The notes: generated by a model from the letters alone, not told the origin. A stretch of 51,601 nucleotides of DNA from Amycolatopsis orientalis DSM 43388 (GCF_000411975.1 NZ_ASXG01000193.1:1-51601); one strand, 5' to 3'. Shown: positions 14,830 to 23,344, numbered from the stretch's first letter. Numbers and translations are program-made.

Positions 14830-17400
14830 TCAGGCGCGGAGCGTCGCTCCGAAGCGTTCGCCGGCGGCGGCAACCGCCGCGTCGCGGGCCTTGGTGGCCT
14901 CGTCGACGGTGAGGGTGCGGTCCGCGGCGCGGAAGCGGAGCTTGTACGCCAGGGACCGCTTGCCTTCGCCGAGCTGCTCGCCGGTGTAGACGTCGAAGAG
15001 AGTGATCTCCTCGAGCAGTTCGCCGGCTCCTTCGCGGAGCACGTCGGCGAGGTCGGCGGACGGGACGTCCGTGCCGACGACCAGGGCGACGTCCAGCAGC
15101 ACCGGCGGGTAGGCCGAGATGCTGGGCGCCGGACGGGAGTCGGGCAGCGGGATCGCGTCCAGGTCGAGTTCCATGGCGACCGTCCGCGGCGGCAGGCCGA
15201 GGGCCTCGACGACCTTCGGGTGCAGCTCGCCCGCGTGGCCGACCGGCCAGTCGCCGACGCGCAGCTGGGCGCAGCGGCCCGGATGCCACGGCAGCAGGTC
15301 GGCGGCCTGCACCGTGAGCTGCACGCCGGACGCCTCGGCCACCAGGCGCGCGGCCTGCACGGCGTCGGCCCAGCCGGCCTGGCCGCCCTTGCCCCACCAG
15401 CCGGCGCGCGGGCGCTGGCCGCTGAGGACGACGGCGACGTGCACCGGCTGCGCGGGCACGGCGGCCTCCAGCACGGCGAGTTCCTCGTCGCTCGGGCGGT
15501 GCTCGACGCCGAGGTCCGGGACCTTGAGCTGGTTCGGCTTCGGCAGCACGACCTGGCCGACGTGGAACAGCGACACGTCCTTCAGGCCGCGGGAAACGTT
15601 GCGCTGCAACGTCTCCAGCAGGCCAGGCAGGAGAGTGGTCGCCATGCGGTCGTGGTCGGCTTCGAGCGGGTTCTGCACGCGCACCGTGGTGCGGCGGATG
15701 TCGTCCTCGGGCAGGCCGAAGGCGTCCCACACCGCGTCGCCGACGAACGGGAACGGGCGCACCTCGACGTAGCCCGCCTCGGCGAGCGCGCCGGACACCG
15801 CGCGGCGGCGGCGCTGCGCGTCGGTGAGACCGCGGCCCGCGGGGGCGGCGGGCAGGACCGACGGGATGCTGTCGTAGCCCTCGAGCCGCAGCACCTCCTC
15901 GACGAGGTCGGCCGGCTGCACGAGGTCGCCGCGCCAGCTCGGCGGGGTCGCGGTGACCAGGCCGACGCCCTGGTCGCTCGTGCTGAGCTGGACCTTGCAG
16001 CCGATCTGGCCGAGCCGCCGCACCGTGACGCCGCGTTCGTAGCGCACGCCGGCGACCTGGTCGGGCAGGTTGATCGGCATGGTGACCGGAGGGTGCGGAG
16101 CGACGCCGCCGACGTCGGTGCGGCCCGGGCGGATCGCGCCGTCGCCGTACTGGCGCAGCAGGCGCGCGGCGAGTTCCACCGCGGCCGCGCACAACGCCGG
16201 GTCGGTGTAGCGCTCGAAGCGTTTCGCCGCCTCGGAGAACAGCTTGTGCCGGCGTGCGGTGCGGCTGATCGACGCCGGGTTCCAGTGCGCCGCCTCGAGC
16301 AGCACGTCCGTGCTCTCCGGCGTGATCTCCGTGCTGGCGCCGCCCATGGTGCCGGCGAGGGAGATGACGCCGCTGTCGTCGGCGATCACGATGTCGTCCG
16401 CGTCGAGGGTGCGCTCCACGTCGTCGAGCGTCGTGAGCTTCTCCCCCGCCTTCGCGCGGCGCACCACCAGGTCGCCCTGGACGGAGCTGGTGTCGAACGC
16501 GTGCAGCGGGTGGCCGAGTTCGAGCATCACGTAGTTGGTGACGTCGACCGCGAGCGAGATGGACCGGATGCCGGCCAGCATCAGCCGCCGGCGGATCCGC
16601 CACGGCGTCGGCGCGGTCGCGTCGAGGCCGGTGACGCGGCGGAGCACGAACCGCGGGCAGCCCTCGGGGTCCTCGACGCGGACCGGCCACGCCTCGCCCT
16701 CGGCTTCCGGGAAGTTGTCGAGCATCGCCGGGTCGCCGAACGGCACGTCGAGCGCGTTCGACAATTCGCGCGCCAGGCCGCGGATCGACAGCGCGTAGCC
16801 GCGGTCCGGGGTCGGCGTGACCTCGATGACGGTGTCGTCGAGGCCGAGCAGGTCCTTGGCGTCGTCGCCCGGGCTCGCCGTGCCCGGCGGGAGCACGAGG
16901 ATGCCGCTGTGGTCGTCGCCGAGGCCGAGTTCGAGCGCCGAGCAGATCATGCCGTCGCTGATCTTGCCGTAGGTCTTGCGCGCCGAGATCTCGAAACCGC
17001 CCGGCAGGACCACCCCCGGCAGCGCGACCACGACCAGGTCGCCCTCGGCGAAGTTGGTCGCGCCGCAGATGATGCCGCGCGTCTTGATGCCGTGCGGGCC
17101 CTCGTTTTCGAGCGGGCCGTCGTCCTCGTCTTCGTCCTCTTCGGACAGTTCCGCGGCGTCGGGCTCCGGGTCGGGTTCCTCGCCGACCTCGACGCGGCAG
17201 AACCGCACCGGCTTCTTGAAGCCGGTCAGCTCCTCGATCTCCGCGACGCGGCCTACCACGAGCGGGCCGGTCACCGGGCCGAGCTCGCTCAGCTCGTCTA
17301 CCTCGATCCCGATCCGCACGAAGGCGTCGGCCAGGTCCTGCGGCGTGACGTCGGCATCCACTTCGAGATGCTCGGTCAGCCAGCTCACCGGGACTCGCAC
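14830..17400 (-). CDS. pheT: Phenylalanyl-tRNA synthetase beta subunit
   Basis: The large subunit of the heterotetrameric PheRS. Its 856 residues include the N-terminal VPVSWL start, an EMAP-like tRNA-binding domain (about 40-170), B3/4 editing and B5 domains, a catalytic-like core, and a C-terminal ferredoxin-fold anticodon-binding domain (PPVLLDVALVV to the end). An acidic insertion at residues 74-108 (Glu/Asp run in EEDEDEDDG) splits the tRNA-binding domain. The GTG at 17398-17400 shares one base with the pheS TAG, and GGAGG in the pheS end supplies its ribosome site, so the two are translationally coupled. Confidence 0.96.
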   Translation of the reverse strand: MRVPVSWLTEHLEVDADVTPQDLADAFVRIGIEVDELSELGPVTGPLVVGRVAEIEELTGFKKPVRFCRVEVGEEPDPEPDAAELSEEDEDEDDGPLENEGPHGIKTRGIICGATNFAEGDLVVVALPGVVLPGGFEISARKTYGKISDGMICSALELGLGDDHSGILVLPPGTASPGDDAKDLLGLDDTVIEVTPTPDRGYALSIRGLARELSNALDVPFGDPAMLDNFPEAEGEAWPVRVEDPEGCPRFVLRRVTGLDATAPTPWRIRRRLMLAGIRSISLAVDVTNYVMLELGHPLHAFDTSSVQGDLVVRRAKAGEKLTTLDDVERTLDADDIVIADDSGVISLAGTMGGASTEITPESTDVLLEAAHWNPASISRTARRHKLFSEAAKRFERYTDPALCAAAVELAARLLRQYGDGAIRPGRTDVGGVAPHPPVTMPINLPDQVAGVRYERGVTVRRLGQIGCKVQLSTSDQGVGLVTATPPSWRGDLVQPADLVEEVLRLEGYDSIPSVLPAAPAGRGLTDAQRRRRAVSGALAEAGYVEVRPFPFVGDAVWDAFGLPEDDIRRTTVRVQNPLEADHDRMATTLLPGLLETLQRNVSRGLKDVSLFHVGQVVLPKPNQLKVPDLGVEHRPSDEELAVLEAAVPAQPVHVAVVLSGQRPRAGWWGKGGQAGWADAVQAARLVAEASGVQLTVQAADLLPWHPGRCAQLRVGDWPVGHAGELHPKVVEALGLPPRTVAMELDLDAIPLPDSRPAPSISAYPPVLLDVALVVGTDVPSADLADVLREGAGELLEEITLFDVYTGEQLGEGKRSLAYKLRFRAADRTLTVDEATKARDAAVAAAGERFGATLRA

Positions 17401-18455
17401 TACGCCTCCGTTCCGAAGGGAAGGGTGAACCGGACGTCGCCTTCGACCATGTCGCGCATGTCCGGGATGCCGTTGCGGAACTGCAGGGTCCGCTCGATGC
17501 CCATGCCGAACGCGAAGCCGGAGTAGACCTCCGGGTCGACGCCGCAGGCGCGCAGCACGTTCGGGTTGACCATGCCGCAGCCGCCCCATTCGACCCAGCC
17601 GGGGCCGCCCTTCTTCTCCTCGAACCAGACGTCGACCTCCGCCGACGGCTCGGTGAACGGGAAGAAGTGCGGGCGCAGCCGCGTTTTGGAGCTCTCGCCG
17701 AACATCGCGCGGGCGAAGGCGTCGAGTGTGCCCTTAAGGTGCGCCAGGGTGAGACCCTTGTCGACGGCGAGGCCTTCGACCTGGGTGAACACCGGCGTGT
17801 GCGTGGAGTCGAGTTCGTCGGTGCGGTAGGTGCGGCCCGGGCATACGACGTACACCGGCAGGTCGCGGTGCAGCAGGCTGCGGGCCTGCACCGGCGAGGT
17901 GTGGGTGCGCAGCACGAGGCCGGAGCCTTCCTCGCCGACGTAGAACGTGTCCTGCAGCTGGCGCGCCGGGTGGTCCTTGCCGAAGTTGAGCGCGTCGAAG
18001 TTGAACCACTCCGCCTCGAGCTCGGGTCCTTCGGCGACCTCGTAGCCCATGGCGACGAAGACGTCGGCGATGCGCTCGGACAGCGTGCTGATCGGGTGCC
18101 GGGCGCCGCGCGGGACCTGGTCCCACGGCAGCGTGACGTCGACGGCCTCCTCGCGAAGCACGCGCTCGTCGCGCTCGGCCTGCAGCGCCGCGCGGCGCGC
18201 GTCGAACGCGGACTGCACCGCCTGGCGGGCCTCGTTGACGCGCTTGCCCGCGTCGGCCTTTTCCTGCTTCGGCAGCGCGGCGATCTCCCGGCGCGCCAGC
18301 AGCACCGGCGACTGGTCCCCGAGATGGGCCGGTTTGACGGCGGCGAGCGCGTCCAGGTCGGCCGCGCCGGCGAAGGCGTCCTCGGCCGCCTTGATCGCCG
18401 CGCGCAGGGTCTCCGGTGCGAGCACGTCGACCGGCTTTTCTGTGGCTCCGGACAT
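17400..18455 (-). CDS. pheS: Phenylalanyl-tRNA synthetase alpha subunit
   Basis: The catalytic subunit of PheRS, 351 residues. An N-terminal coiled-coil tRNA-binding region (about 15-100) is followed by the class II core: HPISTLSERIADVFVAMGYEVAEGPE, the ATP-binding motif 2 region with VCPGRTYRTDELDSTH, FFPFTEPSAEVDVWFE, and motif 3 GFAFGMGIERTLQFRNGIPDMR. ATG start at 18453-18455 with GAGG upstream. It is first in pheST. Its 5' leader contains a perfect 8-bp hairpin, but no phenylalanine-rich leader peptide is evident. Confidence 0.97.
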   Translation of the reverse strand: MSGATEKPVDVLAPETLRAAIKAAEDAFAGAADLDALAAVKPAHLGDQSPVLLARREIAALPKQEKADAGKRVNEARQAVQSAFDARRAALQAERDERVLREEAVDVTLPWDQVPRGARHPISTLSERIADVFVAMGYEVAEGPELEAEWFNFDALNFGKDHPARQLQDTFYVGEEGSGLVLRTHTSPVQARSLLHRDLPVYVVCPGRTYRTDELDSTHTPVFTQVEGLAVDKGLTLAHLKGTLDAFARAMFGESSKTRLRPHFFPFTEPSAEVDVWFEEKKGGPGWVEWGGCGMVNPNVLRACGVDPEVYSGFAFGMGIERTLQFRNGIPDMRDMVEGDVRFTLPFGTEA

Positions 18456-18487
18456 GACTCCTCGGCGTCCGCTGGGACTGGTGTTGT

Positions 18488-18511
18488 CGGCGGCACGCGG
18501 GCATGCCGCCG
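18488..18511 (-). promoter_or_regulatory. Hairpin in the pheST leader
   Basis: CGGCGGCA and TGCCGCCG form a perfect 8-bp stem around an 8-base loop, about 33 bases before the pheS ATG. A TAGACT hexamer (18533-18538) further upstream is a possible -10, which would put the hairpin in the 5' UTR. An attenuator is possible but unproved; no U-tract follows. Confidence 0.4.
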
Positions 18512-18540
18512 CACGTGCACATCGGGCAGCTCAGTCTAGG

Positions 18541-19704
18541 GGATCGGGCGCCGGGCCCAGCCGCTCACCCTCCGCTTCCGGAGCGCCCGCGCCGGATCCG
18601 CCCTGTGATCACGACCGACCGTCGCCGCGGACCCGAACGGAGGTCAGCGAATCAGGTGAGGACGGCCCCTCCACCGAACTTGCCACGAATGCCGTTCCGG
18701 GTCTCCGCCCGATCGGTCAGCCGGAGCGGCTTCGGCGGTACGTCGCGGAGAGAGCGGGGGCGCGGGAGCGACCGCACATCGCGGGGCGGAGCGGACTCGG
18801 GGCCAGGGATCGCGGCGGCGGCGAGGCGCGGTGGGGGTCGTGCAGACAACGCGGGGACGGCGGAGCGGAAACCGCTTGCCCAAGCGGGACCCGGTCCGCA
18901 GCGGAAGTCGCTGACGTAGCAGCTCGCGCTTCTCCGCACGAGCCGATCGCCTGCGGGGAAGTCACTGGCACGGCAGCTCAGGCGCAGCCACATGGCACCG
19001 CTCCAAGAAGCCCAGCAACACGGCCGTGGCGGCTCGCGCTTGCCCACACGAGAGCCGATCCCCAGTGCGAATGTCACTCGCACGGCGCGCAGGCGCAGCC
19101 ACCGACACCCGCCCCGACAACAGAGCCATGTCAGCTCACGCGCGGGGCCGCGCGACACCCTCCAACAGGCCCAGCATCACAGGCGCGGCGGCCCACGCTC
19201 GCCCACACGAGAACCGATCACCAGCGCAGGTAGTAACTCGCACGGCAACCCATGGGCAGCCAGGCAACACCCCTCCAATAGCGCAGCCATGCCTGCTCAC
19301 GCTCGCCTACCCAAGAGCCGATCCCCAGCGCGAAAGTCACTCGCACGGCAACCCACGCTCGGCCACGCCGCAGCCGCTCCACAGCGCGAAAATCACTGGT
19401 GCCGCAGCCAGCACGGCGGGATCGCTGGCAGACAAGCAAGCCTGCTCGCGACCTGGCAAGCCGCTCAACCCAACCGAACGGACAGCGCAGCCGAAGCGGC
19501 TCGCGGACGGGAGCTAGTGACGCAGCCAGCACGGCGCGATCGCTGGCCGGCACGCAAGAACTGTTCGCGACCTCGCAAGTCACTCAACCCAGCCGAGCGG
19601 ACAGCGCAGCCGAAGCAGCTCGCGGACGGGAGCTGGCACCGCAACCAGCAAAGCCCGCGTCCCAAAGCAGAAGACAGTCTCAAAGCCGATGATGAGAGCC
19701 GGGA
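18541..19704. repeat. Repeat island 2: gene-free, two kinds of degenerate tandem repeat
   Basis: Over 1.1 kb between pheS and the kinase has no credible gene. From 18541 to about 18960 I see nothing but GC-rich sequence. From 18963 a unit beginning CACTCGCACGGC recurs at 18963, 19075, 19235, 19338 and (weakly) 19394, with blocks GCCCACACGAGAGCCGATC and CCAGCGCGAAAGTC. The copies are uneven (56 to 160 bases apart). From 19404 a second unit takes over: 118 bases, starting GCAGCCAGCACGGC, repeated at 19522, with a partial copy at 19640. Its two full copies share TCGCGACCT, GGACAGCGCAGCCGAAGC and TCGCGGACGGGAGCT blocks. Open frames on both strands are incidental. Confidence 0.65.
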
Positions 19705-20325
19705 TCAGAGTCGGAAGAAGGTCGTCACCTGGTCGAAAAGATCGTCTTCCGTCGTCGTGGTGTCGACCTCGATCGCGCGCAATCCGAGCCGCGCCGTTTC
19801 CGGCCGGAGGCGGGTCGTGAACAGCCGGTCTCGTTCGGCCAGGTTGCGGGCGGCCCGAGCGGGATCGCTCGTTCGCCGCACGAACTGCTCCCCCGGTGCG
19901 CTCCGGCCCTCGATCGCCGTGTGGCGGAATTCCGGGGTCGGCAGCAGCCAGACCGCGCGGTCCGCATCGTTCAGCAGCGGTTTGACCAGGTGCGGCAGCA
20001 GCCGGAAACCGTCGACGACGCACGGGTTCGGCGGGAGGGCGAGGAGGTCCTCGACGATCAGCCCGAAGCCCTCGCCGCGGAACCAGGGGAAGGTTTCCAG
20101 CATGACGTCCGGGGAACGGCGCACCCAGCGTTCGTCCATGTCCATGGCCAGGAACGCGTGCAGCAGCGGAGCCGTGGCCGGGGTCGTGCGGGCGGCGTGG
20201 GCGCGCATGGCGTCGTCGGTCGCGTAGTGGTGCCAGCCGCGGCTTGCGGCCAGGCGGCGGGCGATCGTGGATTTGCCCGCGCCGGGTGCGCCGCCGATCC
20301 AGAAGACGTGCTGGAGGTCCGGCAC
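19705..20325 (-). CDS. Small P-loop kinase-like protein
   Basis: A 206-residue P-loop NTPase. Walker A is GGAPGAGKST (11-20) in an adenylate-kinase/shikimate-kinase-like start (HVFWIGGAPGAGKSTIARRLA). A likely Walker B-type strand, PCVVDGFRLLP, follows near residue 100, and an Arg-rich lid region (FVRRTSDPARAARNLAERDRL) near 155-175. This looks like a small-molecule or nucleoside kinase, but the substrate is unknown. Start GTG at 20323-20325 is two bases after the rRNA methyltransferase stop, so it is the last gene of the infC-rpmI-rplT-methyltransferase transcription unit. Repeat island 2 follows it. Confidence 0.8.
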   Translation of the reverse strand: MPDLQHVFWIGGAPGAGKSTIARRLAASRGWHHYATDDAMRAHAARTTPATAPLLHAFLAMDMDERWVRRSPDVMLETFPWFRGEGFGLIVEDLLALPPNPCVVDGFRLLPHLVKPLLNDADRAVWLLPTPEFRHTAIEGRSAPGEQFVRRTSDPARAARNLAERDRLFTTRLRPETARLGLRAIEVDTTTTEDDLFDQVTTFFRL

Positions 20326-20327
20326 GG

Positions 20328-21128
20328 TCAGCGGTGCGCGGCCATCGCGGCGGTGTAGACGCAGACCGCGGCGGCGGTCGCGAGGTTGAGGCTTTCAGCC
20401 TTGCCGTACAACGGGATCCGGACGGCTTCGTCGACGGACGACAGGACGTCCTCGGGCAGGCCGTGCGCCTCGTTGCCGAAGATCCACGCCACTGGGGCTC
20501 CGAAGTGGACAGTCTCCAGCGACGTCGAAGCGTAACCGTGCGCGGCAAGGGTGCGCAGGCCGGCGGAGCGCAGGGCGGTCAGGACCGACGGGATGTCGCG
20601 GGCGCGGGCCAGCGGGACGTGGAACGTCGAGCCGGCGGCGGCGCGGACGCTCTTTCCGTTGTGCGGGTCGACAGTGTCGCCAGCGAGGACTACCGCGTCG
20701 GCGCCGGCGGCGTCGGCTACGCGGATGACTGTGCCCGCGTTGCCGGGGTCGGCGACGTCCACCAGGACCACCACCAGACGGGCCGCGGCCAGGACTGTCT
20801 CCAGTGGACGGTCGACCAGCGAGCAGACCGCGATGATTCCTTGCGGGGTCACGGTTTCCGACAGGCCCGCGGCCGCGCGTTCGGTGATCGGCGACACGCG
20901 CGGGGCGGCCTCCACCAACGCGGGGTGGGCGGCGGCGGCGCGTTCGGTCACGAAGAGTTCGTGGACCGTCCCATAGGAGAGCGCCGAGGTGACCGCGTTG
21001 ACCCCTTCGGCCAGGAAGCGGCCGGTTTTCTCCCGTTCCGCGCGCCGGGTCAGTTTGCGCGCAGCAACGACCCGGGGGGTCCGTTCGGTGAACGGATCCG
21101 CCCCGGGCCGGAAAATGCCGCTGGTCAG
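20328..21128 (-). CDS. TrmH/SpoU-family rRNA methyltransferase (TsnR-like)
   Basis: A 2'-O-ribose methyltransferase of the SPOUT class acting on rRNA. An N-terminal L30e-like substrate-binding domain (RVVAARKLTRRAEREKTGRFLAEG) precedes the knotted catalytic domain with motifs NAGTVIRVADAAGADAVVL, FGNEAHGLP and IPLYGKAESLNLATAAAV. No ATG, GTG or TTG lies in frame between the rplT end and the conserved start of the fold. The only suitable codon is CTG at 21126-21128, overlapping the rplT TGA as CTGA, which gives a 266-residue protein. An overlapping start inside rplT is the alternative. Its place next to ribosomal protein genes fits an rRNA role. Confidence 0.85.
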   Translation of the reverse strand: MTSGIFRPGADPFTERTPRVVAARKLTRRAEREKTGRFLAEGVNAVTSALSYGTVHELFVTERAAAAHPALVEAAPRVSPITERAAAGLSETVTPQGIIAVCSLVDRPLETVLAAARLVVVLVDVADPGNAGTVIRVADAAGADAVVLAGDTVDPHNGKSVRAAAGSTFHVPLARARDIPSVLTALRSAGLRTLAAHGYASTSLETVHFGAPVAWIFGNEAHGLPEDVLSSVDEAVRIPLYGKAESLNLATAAAVCVYTAAMAAHR

Positions 21129-21502
21129 GCCGACTTCGCTTCGCCGGTCGTGACGTTCGCCTTGGCGAGCTCGGCGAGCGCGGTGAAGGCGGCCGCGTCG
21201 TTGACCGCGAGGTCCGCGAGGATCTTGCGGTCCACCTCGACACCGGCGGCCTTCAGGCCCTGGATGAACCGGTTGTAGGTGACGCCGTTGGCGCGAGCGG
21301 CCGCGTTGATCCGGGTGATCCACAGCTGGCGGAAGTCACCCTTGCGCGCGCGGCGGTCGCGGTAGGCGTAGTTGAGCGAGTGGAGCGTCTGCTCCTTGGC
21401 CTTGCGGTACAGCCGCGAACGCTGGCCGCGGTAACCGCTGGCCAGTTCGAGAGTCGCGCGACGCTTCTTCTGGGCGTTGACCGCCCGCTTGACGCGTGCC
21501 AC
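21125..21502 (-). CDS. rplT: 50S ribosomal protein L20
   Basis: An early assembly protein of the large subunit, 125 residues. The family hallmark N-terminus MARVKRAVNAQKKRRATLELASGYRG and the LWITRINAAAR block are intact. GTG start at 21500-21502. It is third in the conserved infC-rpmI-rplT order. In many bacteria L20 represses this operon by binding its leader. The C-terminus (AKANVTTGEAKSA) is slightly extended and overlaps the presumed start of the methyltransferase. Confidence 0.98.
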   Translation of the reverse strand: MARVKRAVNAQKKRRATLELASGYRGQRSRLYRKAKEQTLHSLNYAYRDRRARKGDFRQLWITRINAAARANGVTYNRFIQGLKAAGVEVDRKILADLAVNDAAAFTALAELAKANVTTGEAKSA

Positions 21503-21565
21503 TGGTCCATCCTGTCGAATTCGGGGGGTGCGAGGACCCCGGGGTGGTCGGGAAAGGGTGCGGCC

Positions 21566-21760
21566 TCAGCGGGCGAGCAGGCGCTTCACGCGGCTGACGT
21601 CGTTCTTGGCGACGTCGGTGGTGCCCTCGAGGCGGCGGGTGAGGCGGTTGGACTTCTTCTCCATCAGGTGGCGGCGTCCGGCCTTCTGACGGCGCAGCTT
21701 GCCCGACCCGGTGATCCGGATCCGCTTCGACGTGCCGCTGTGCGTCTTCATCTTCGGCAT
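21566..21760 (-). CDS. rpmI: 50S ribosomal protein L35
   Basis: A 64-residue basic protein with the family signature MPKMKTHSGTSKRIRITGSGK, then KAGRRHLMEKKS and RRLEG. The frame is open for ten codons further upstream, but the ATG at 21758-21760 gives the conserved N-terminus. It sits between infC (79 bases) and rplT (63 bases). Confidence 0.98.
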   Translation of the reverse strand: MPKMKTHSGTSKRIRITGSGKLRRQKAGRRHLMEKKSNRLTRRLEGTTDVAKNDVSRVKRLLAR

Positions 21761-21839
21761 GGTTGTTCGTCCTCTTCCGTGCGGCGGCACACCGGAGAAC
21801 CCGGTGTGCCGCTGACTGTGCTGGTCGGCGCGAGGCGCG

Positions 21840-22394
21840 CTACGCCTCGGGAGCCGGTTCGGCCTTGACGGCCTTCGGCTTCACGTTCTTGTGCGGGGCC
21901 AGCACCATGATCATGTTGCGTCCGTCCTGCTTCGGCGACGATTCCACGAAGCCGAGCTCGGTGACGTCGTCGGCGAGCTTCTGCAGGAGCCGGAAGCCGA
22001 GCTCCGGCCGGGACTGCTCGCGGCCGCGGAACATGATCGTGACCTTGACCTTGTTGCCCGCCGCCAGGAACCGCGACACGTGACCCTTCTTGGTCTCGTA
22101 GTCGTGCTGGTCGATCTTCGGCCGCAGCTTCTGTTCCTTGATGACGGTGAGCTGCTGGTTGCGGCGGGACTCGCGGGCCTTCTGCGCGCTCTCGTACTTG
22201 AACTTGCCGAAGTCCATGAGCTTCGCCACGGGCGGGCGGGCCTGCGGGGCCACCTCGACGAGGTCGAGATCCGCCTCCTGCGCAAGCCGCAGCGCATCCT
22301 CGATCCGGACGATGCCGACCTGCTCGCCGTTGGGGCCGACGAGCCGGACCTCCGGCACCCGGATGCGTTCGTTGATGCGTGTCTCGGAGCTGAT
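21840..22394 (-). CDS. infC: Translation initiation factor IF-3, AUC start
   Basis: IF-3 checks start codons and keeps the subunits apart. The conserved protein begins ISSETRINERIRVPEVRLVGPNGEQVG. Its first codon is ATC at 22392-22394, preceded by AAGGAGG with four intervening bases. No ATG, GTG or TTG lies near that position in frame. A rare start codon on infC is the known basis of IF-3 autoregulation (AUU in E. coli), and AUC fits it. The 184-residue protein has the N-domain, linker (PPVAKLMDFGKFKYE) and C-domain (HVSRFLAAGNKVKVTIMFRGRE), with a short Lys/Pro tail. First gene of infC-rpmI-rplT. Confidence 0.95.
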   Translation of the reverse strand: MSSETRINERIRVPEVRLVGPNGEQVGIVRIEDALRLAQEADLDLVEVAPQARPPVAKLMDFGKFKYESAQKARESRRNQQLTVIKEQKLRPKIDQHDYETKKGHVSRFLAAGNKVKVTIMFRGREQSRPELGFRLLQKLADDVTELGFVESSPKQDGRNMIMVLAPHKNVKPKAVKAEPAPEA

Positions 22395-22452
22395 GGGGCC
22401 TCCTTGGTCCGAGTGATGTTTTCTCGCTTCGACCTGGTGCCCACACGATTCA

Positions 22453-22487
22453 GGCCCCGCCGCCGGCTGCTGCCGGTGCACGGGGCC
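22453..22487 (-). promoter_or_regulatory. Two-tier hairpin in the infC leader
   Basis: GGCCCCG and CGGGGCC (7 bp) enclose a second stem CCGGC-AGCA-GCCGG. The structure lies about 60 bases upstream of the infC ribosome site, in the place of known L20/IF-3 leaders. It may be a leader element or attenuator. The rest of the 22395-22677 intergenic region shows no other clear signal. Confidence 0.45.
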
Positions 22488-22677
22488 CGCTCTGTCTCCG
22501 ATCGCGTCCGGCCCGACGGCCGAACGCTTCGCTTCCGCAGTACGCTGCCGGGACGGCAGTGGACCACTTCGGCGAGACCGGACCCGGACACCTCAGGCGG
22601 TGACGCGGGTGGGAGCGGGGCTCCACTTGCCGCCCCCGATCGCTCGGGAGCTGGTCGCACGTGGAAGGGTACCAGAC

Positions 22678-23037
22678 GTGTCTGAACAACCATCGCCACC
22701 GCCCCCGTATTCCCCCGACGACCGCGGGCTCGAGGAGATCCCGAGCGTCGAGGTGATCAGTCGCGCCGCGGTGATGCTGCTGTCCGCGGGAGCCGAGCGC
22801 CTCGGCCTCGCCGACGCCGACCCGGAGAACTCCCCGCACCGCGACCTCGACGAGGCGCGCCGCCTCATCACCGCGCTCGCCGGGCTCGTCACCGCCTCCG
22901 CGGAGTACCTCGGCCTGCACGCCGGGCCCCTTCGCGACGGACTGCAGTCGCTGCAGAAGGCGTTCCGCGAGGCGTCGGTCGTGCCGGACCCGCCGGGCCA
23001 GGGGCCGGGCGAGAAGTACACCGGGCCGGTTTACTGA
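22678..23037 (+). CDS. DUF1844 family protein
   Basis: A 119-residue actinobacterial protein of the DUF1844 family, commonly found divergent from or next to infC. A Pro-rich N-terminus (about 1-20) is followed by a helical core (EVISRAAVMLLSAGAERLGL, DLDEARRLITALAGLVTASAEYL, LRDGLQSLQKAFREAS) and a short tail. The function is unknown. Start GTG at 22678 has GGAAGGG upstream. Its promoter must lie in the 283-base gap shared with infC. A perfect hairpin terminator follows. Confidence 0.85.
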   Translation: MSEQPSPPPPYSPDDRGLEEIPSVEVISRAAVMLLSAGAERLGLADADPENSPHRDLDEARRLITALAGLVTASAEYLGLHAGPLRDGLQSLQKAFREASVVPDPPGQGPGEKYTGPVY

Positions 23038-23053
23038 GCCGGAAGAACCGCAC

Positions 23054-23089
23054 GAAGACCCGCTCTTGGGCATCGCCGGGCGGGTCTTC
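23054..23089 (+). terminator. Terminator after the DUF1844 gene
   Basis: GAAGACCCGC (23054-23063) and GCGGGTCTTC (23080-23089) form a perfect 10-bp stem with a 16-base loop, beginning 16 bases after the stop. Between here and the gntR promoter (23090-23306) I see no gene or clear element. Confidence 0.8.
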
Positions 23090-23306
23090 GCCGTTTCCGG
23101 GGACGGCGCGACCGGCCATGCGCGGCCGGGATCCGGCAATGCCGTCGCCGCTCCACGACGCCGGAAGCGCTCCGGATAGGTACGCGAGGGTCGCCTTGAG
23201 GGAACCAGAGACCGTGGAGGAGCCCTTCACGGACGGCCCGACTGCACCGCATCCGCCGCGGAGAGGCCCTCGCACAGCCTGGACCCGCACCTGCCGCACG
23301 AAGGCA

Positions 23307-23344
23307 TTGTTCCGAGGCCGCCCGACATCTAACATGTTAGATGT
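23307..23344 (+). promoter_or_regulatory. gntR promoter with perfect 20-bp operator at the start codon
   Basis: TTGTTC (23307-23312), a 17-base spacer and TAACAT (23330-23335) place the transcription start at about 23343, the first base of the GTG. The perfect palindrome ACATCTAACATGTTAGATGT (23325-23344) covers the -10 and the start point. It is the obvious binding site for the GntR protein encoded immediately downstream, giving autorepression and control of acdS. Confidence 0.75.

Noticed and set aside
18962..19690. A CRISPR array
   Set aside because: The repeat units are over 50 bases apart at uneven spacing, the repeats are imperfect and no cas gene is near.
23118..23342. An N-terminal extension of the GntR protein
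   Set aside because: The upstream codons translate to a low-complexity Pro/Arg stretch and lie in front of the promoter and operator.
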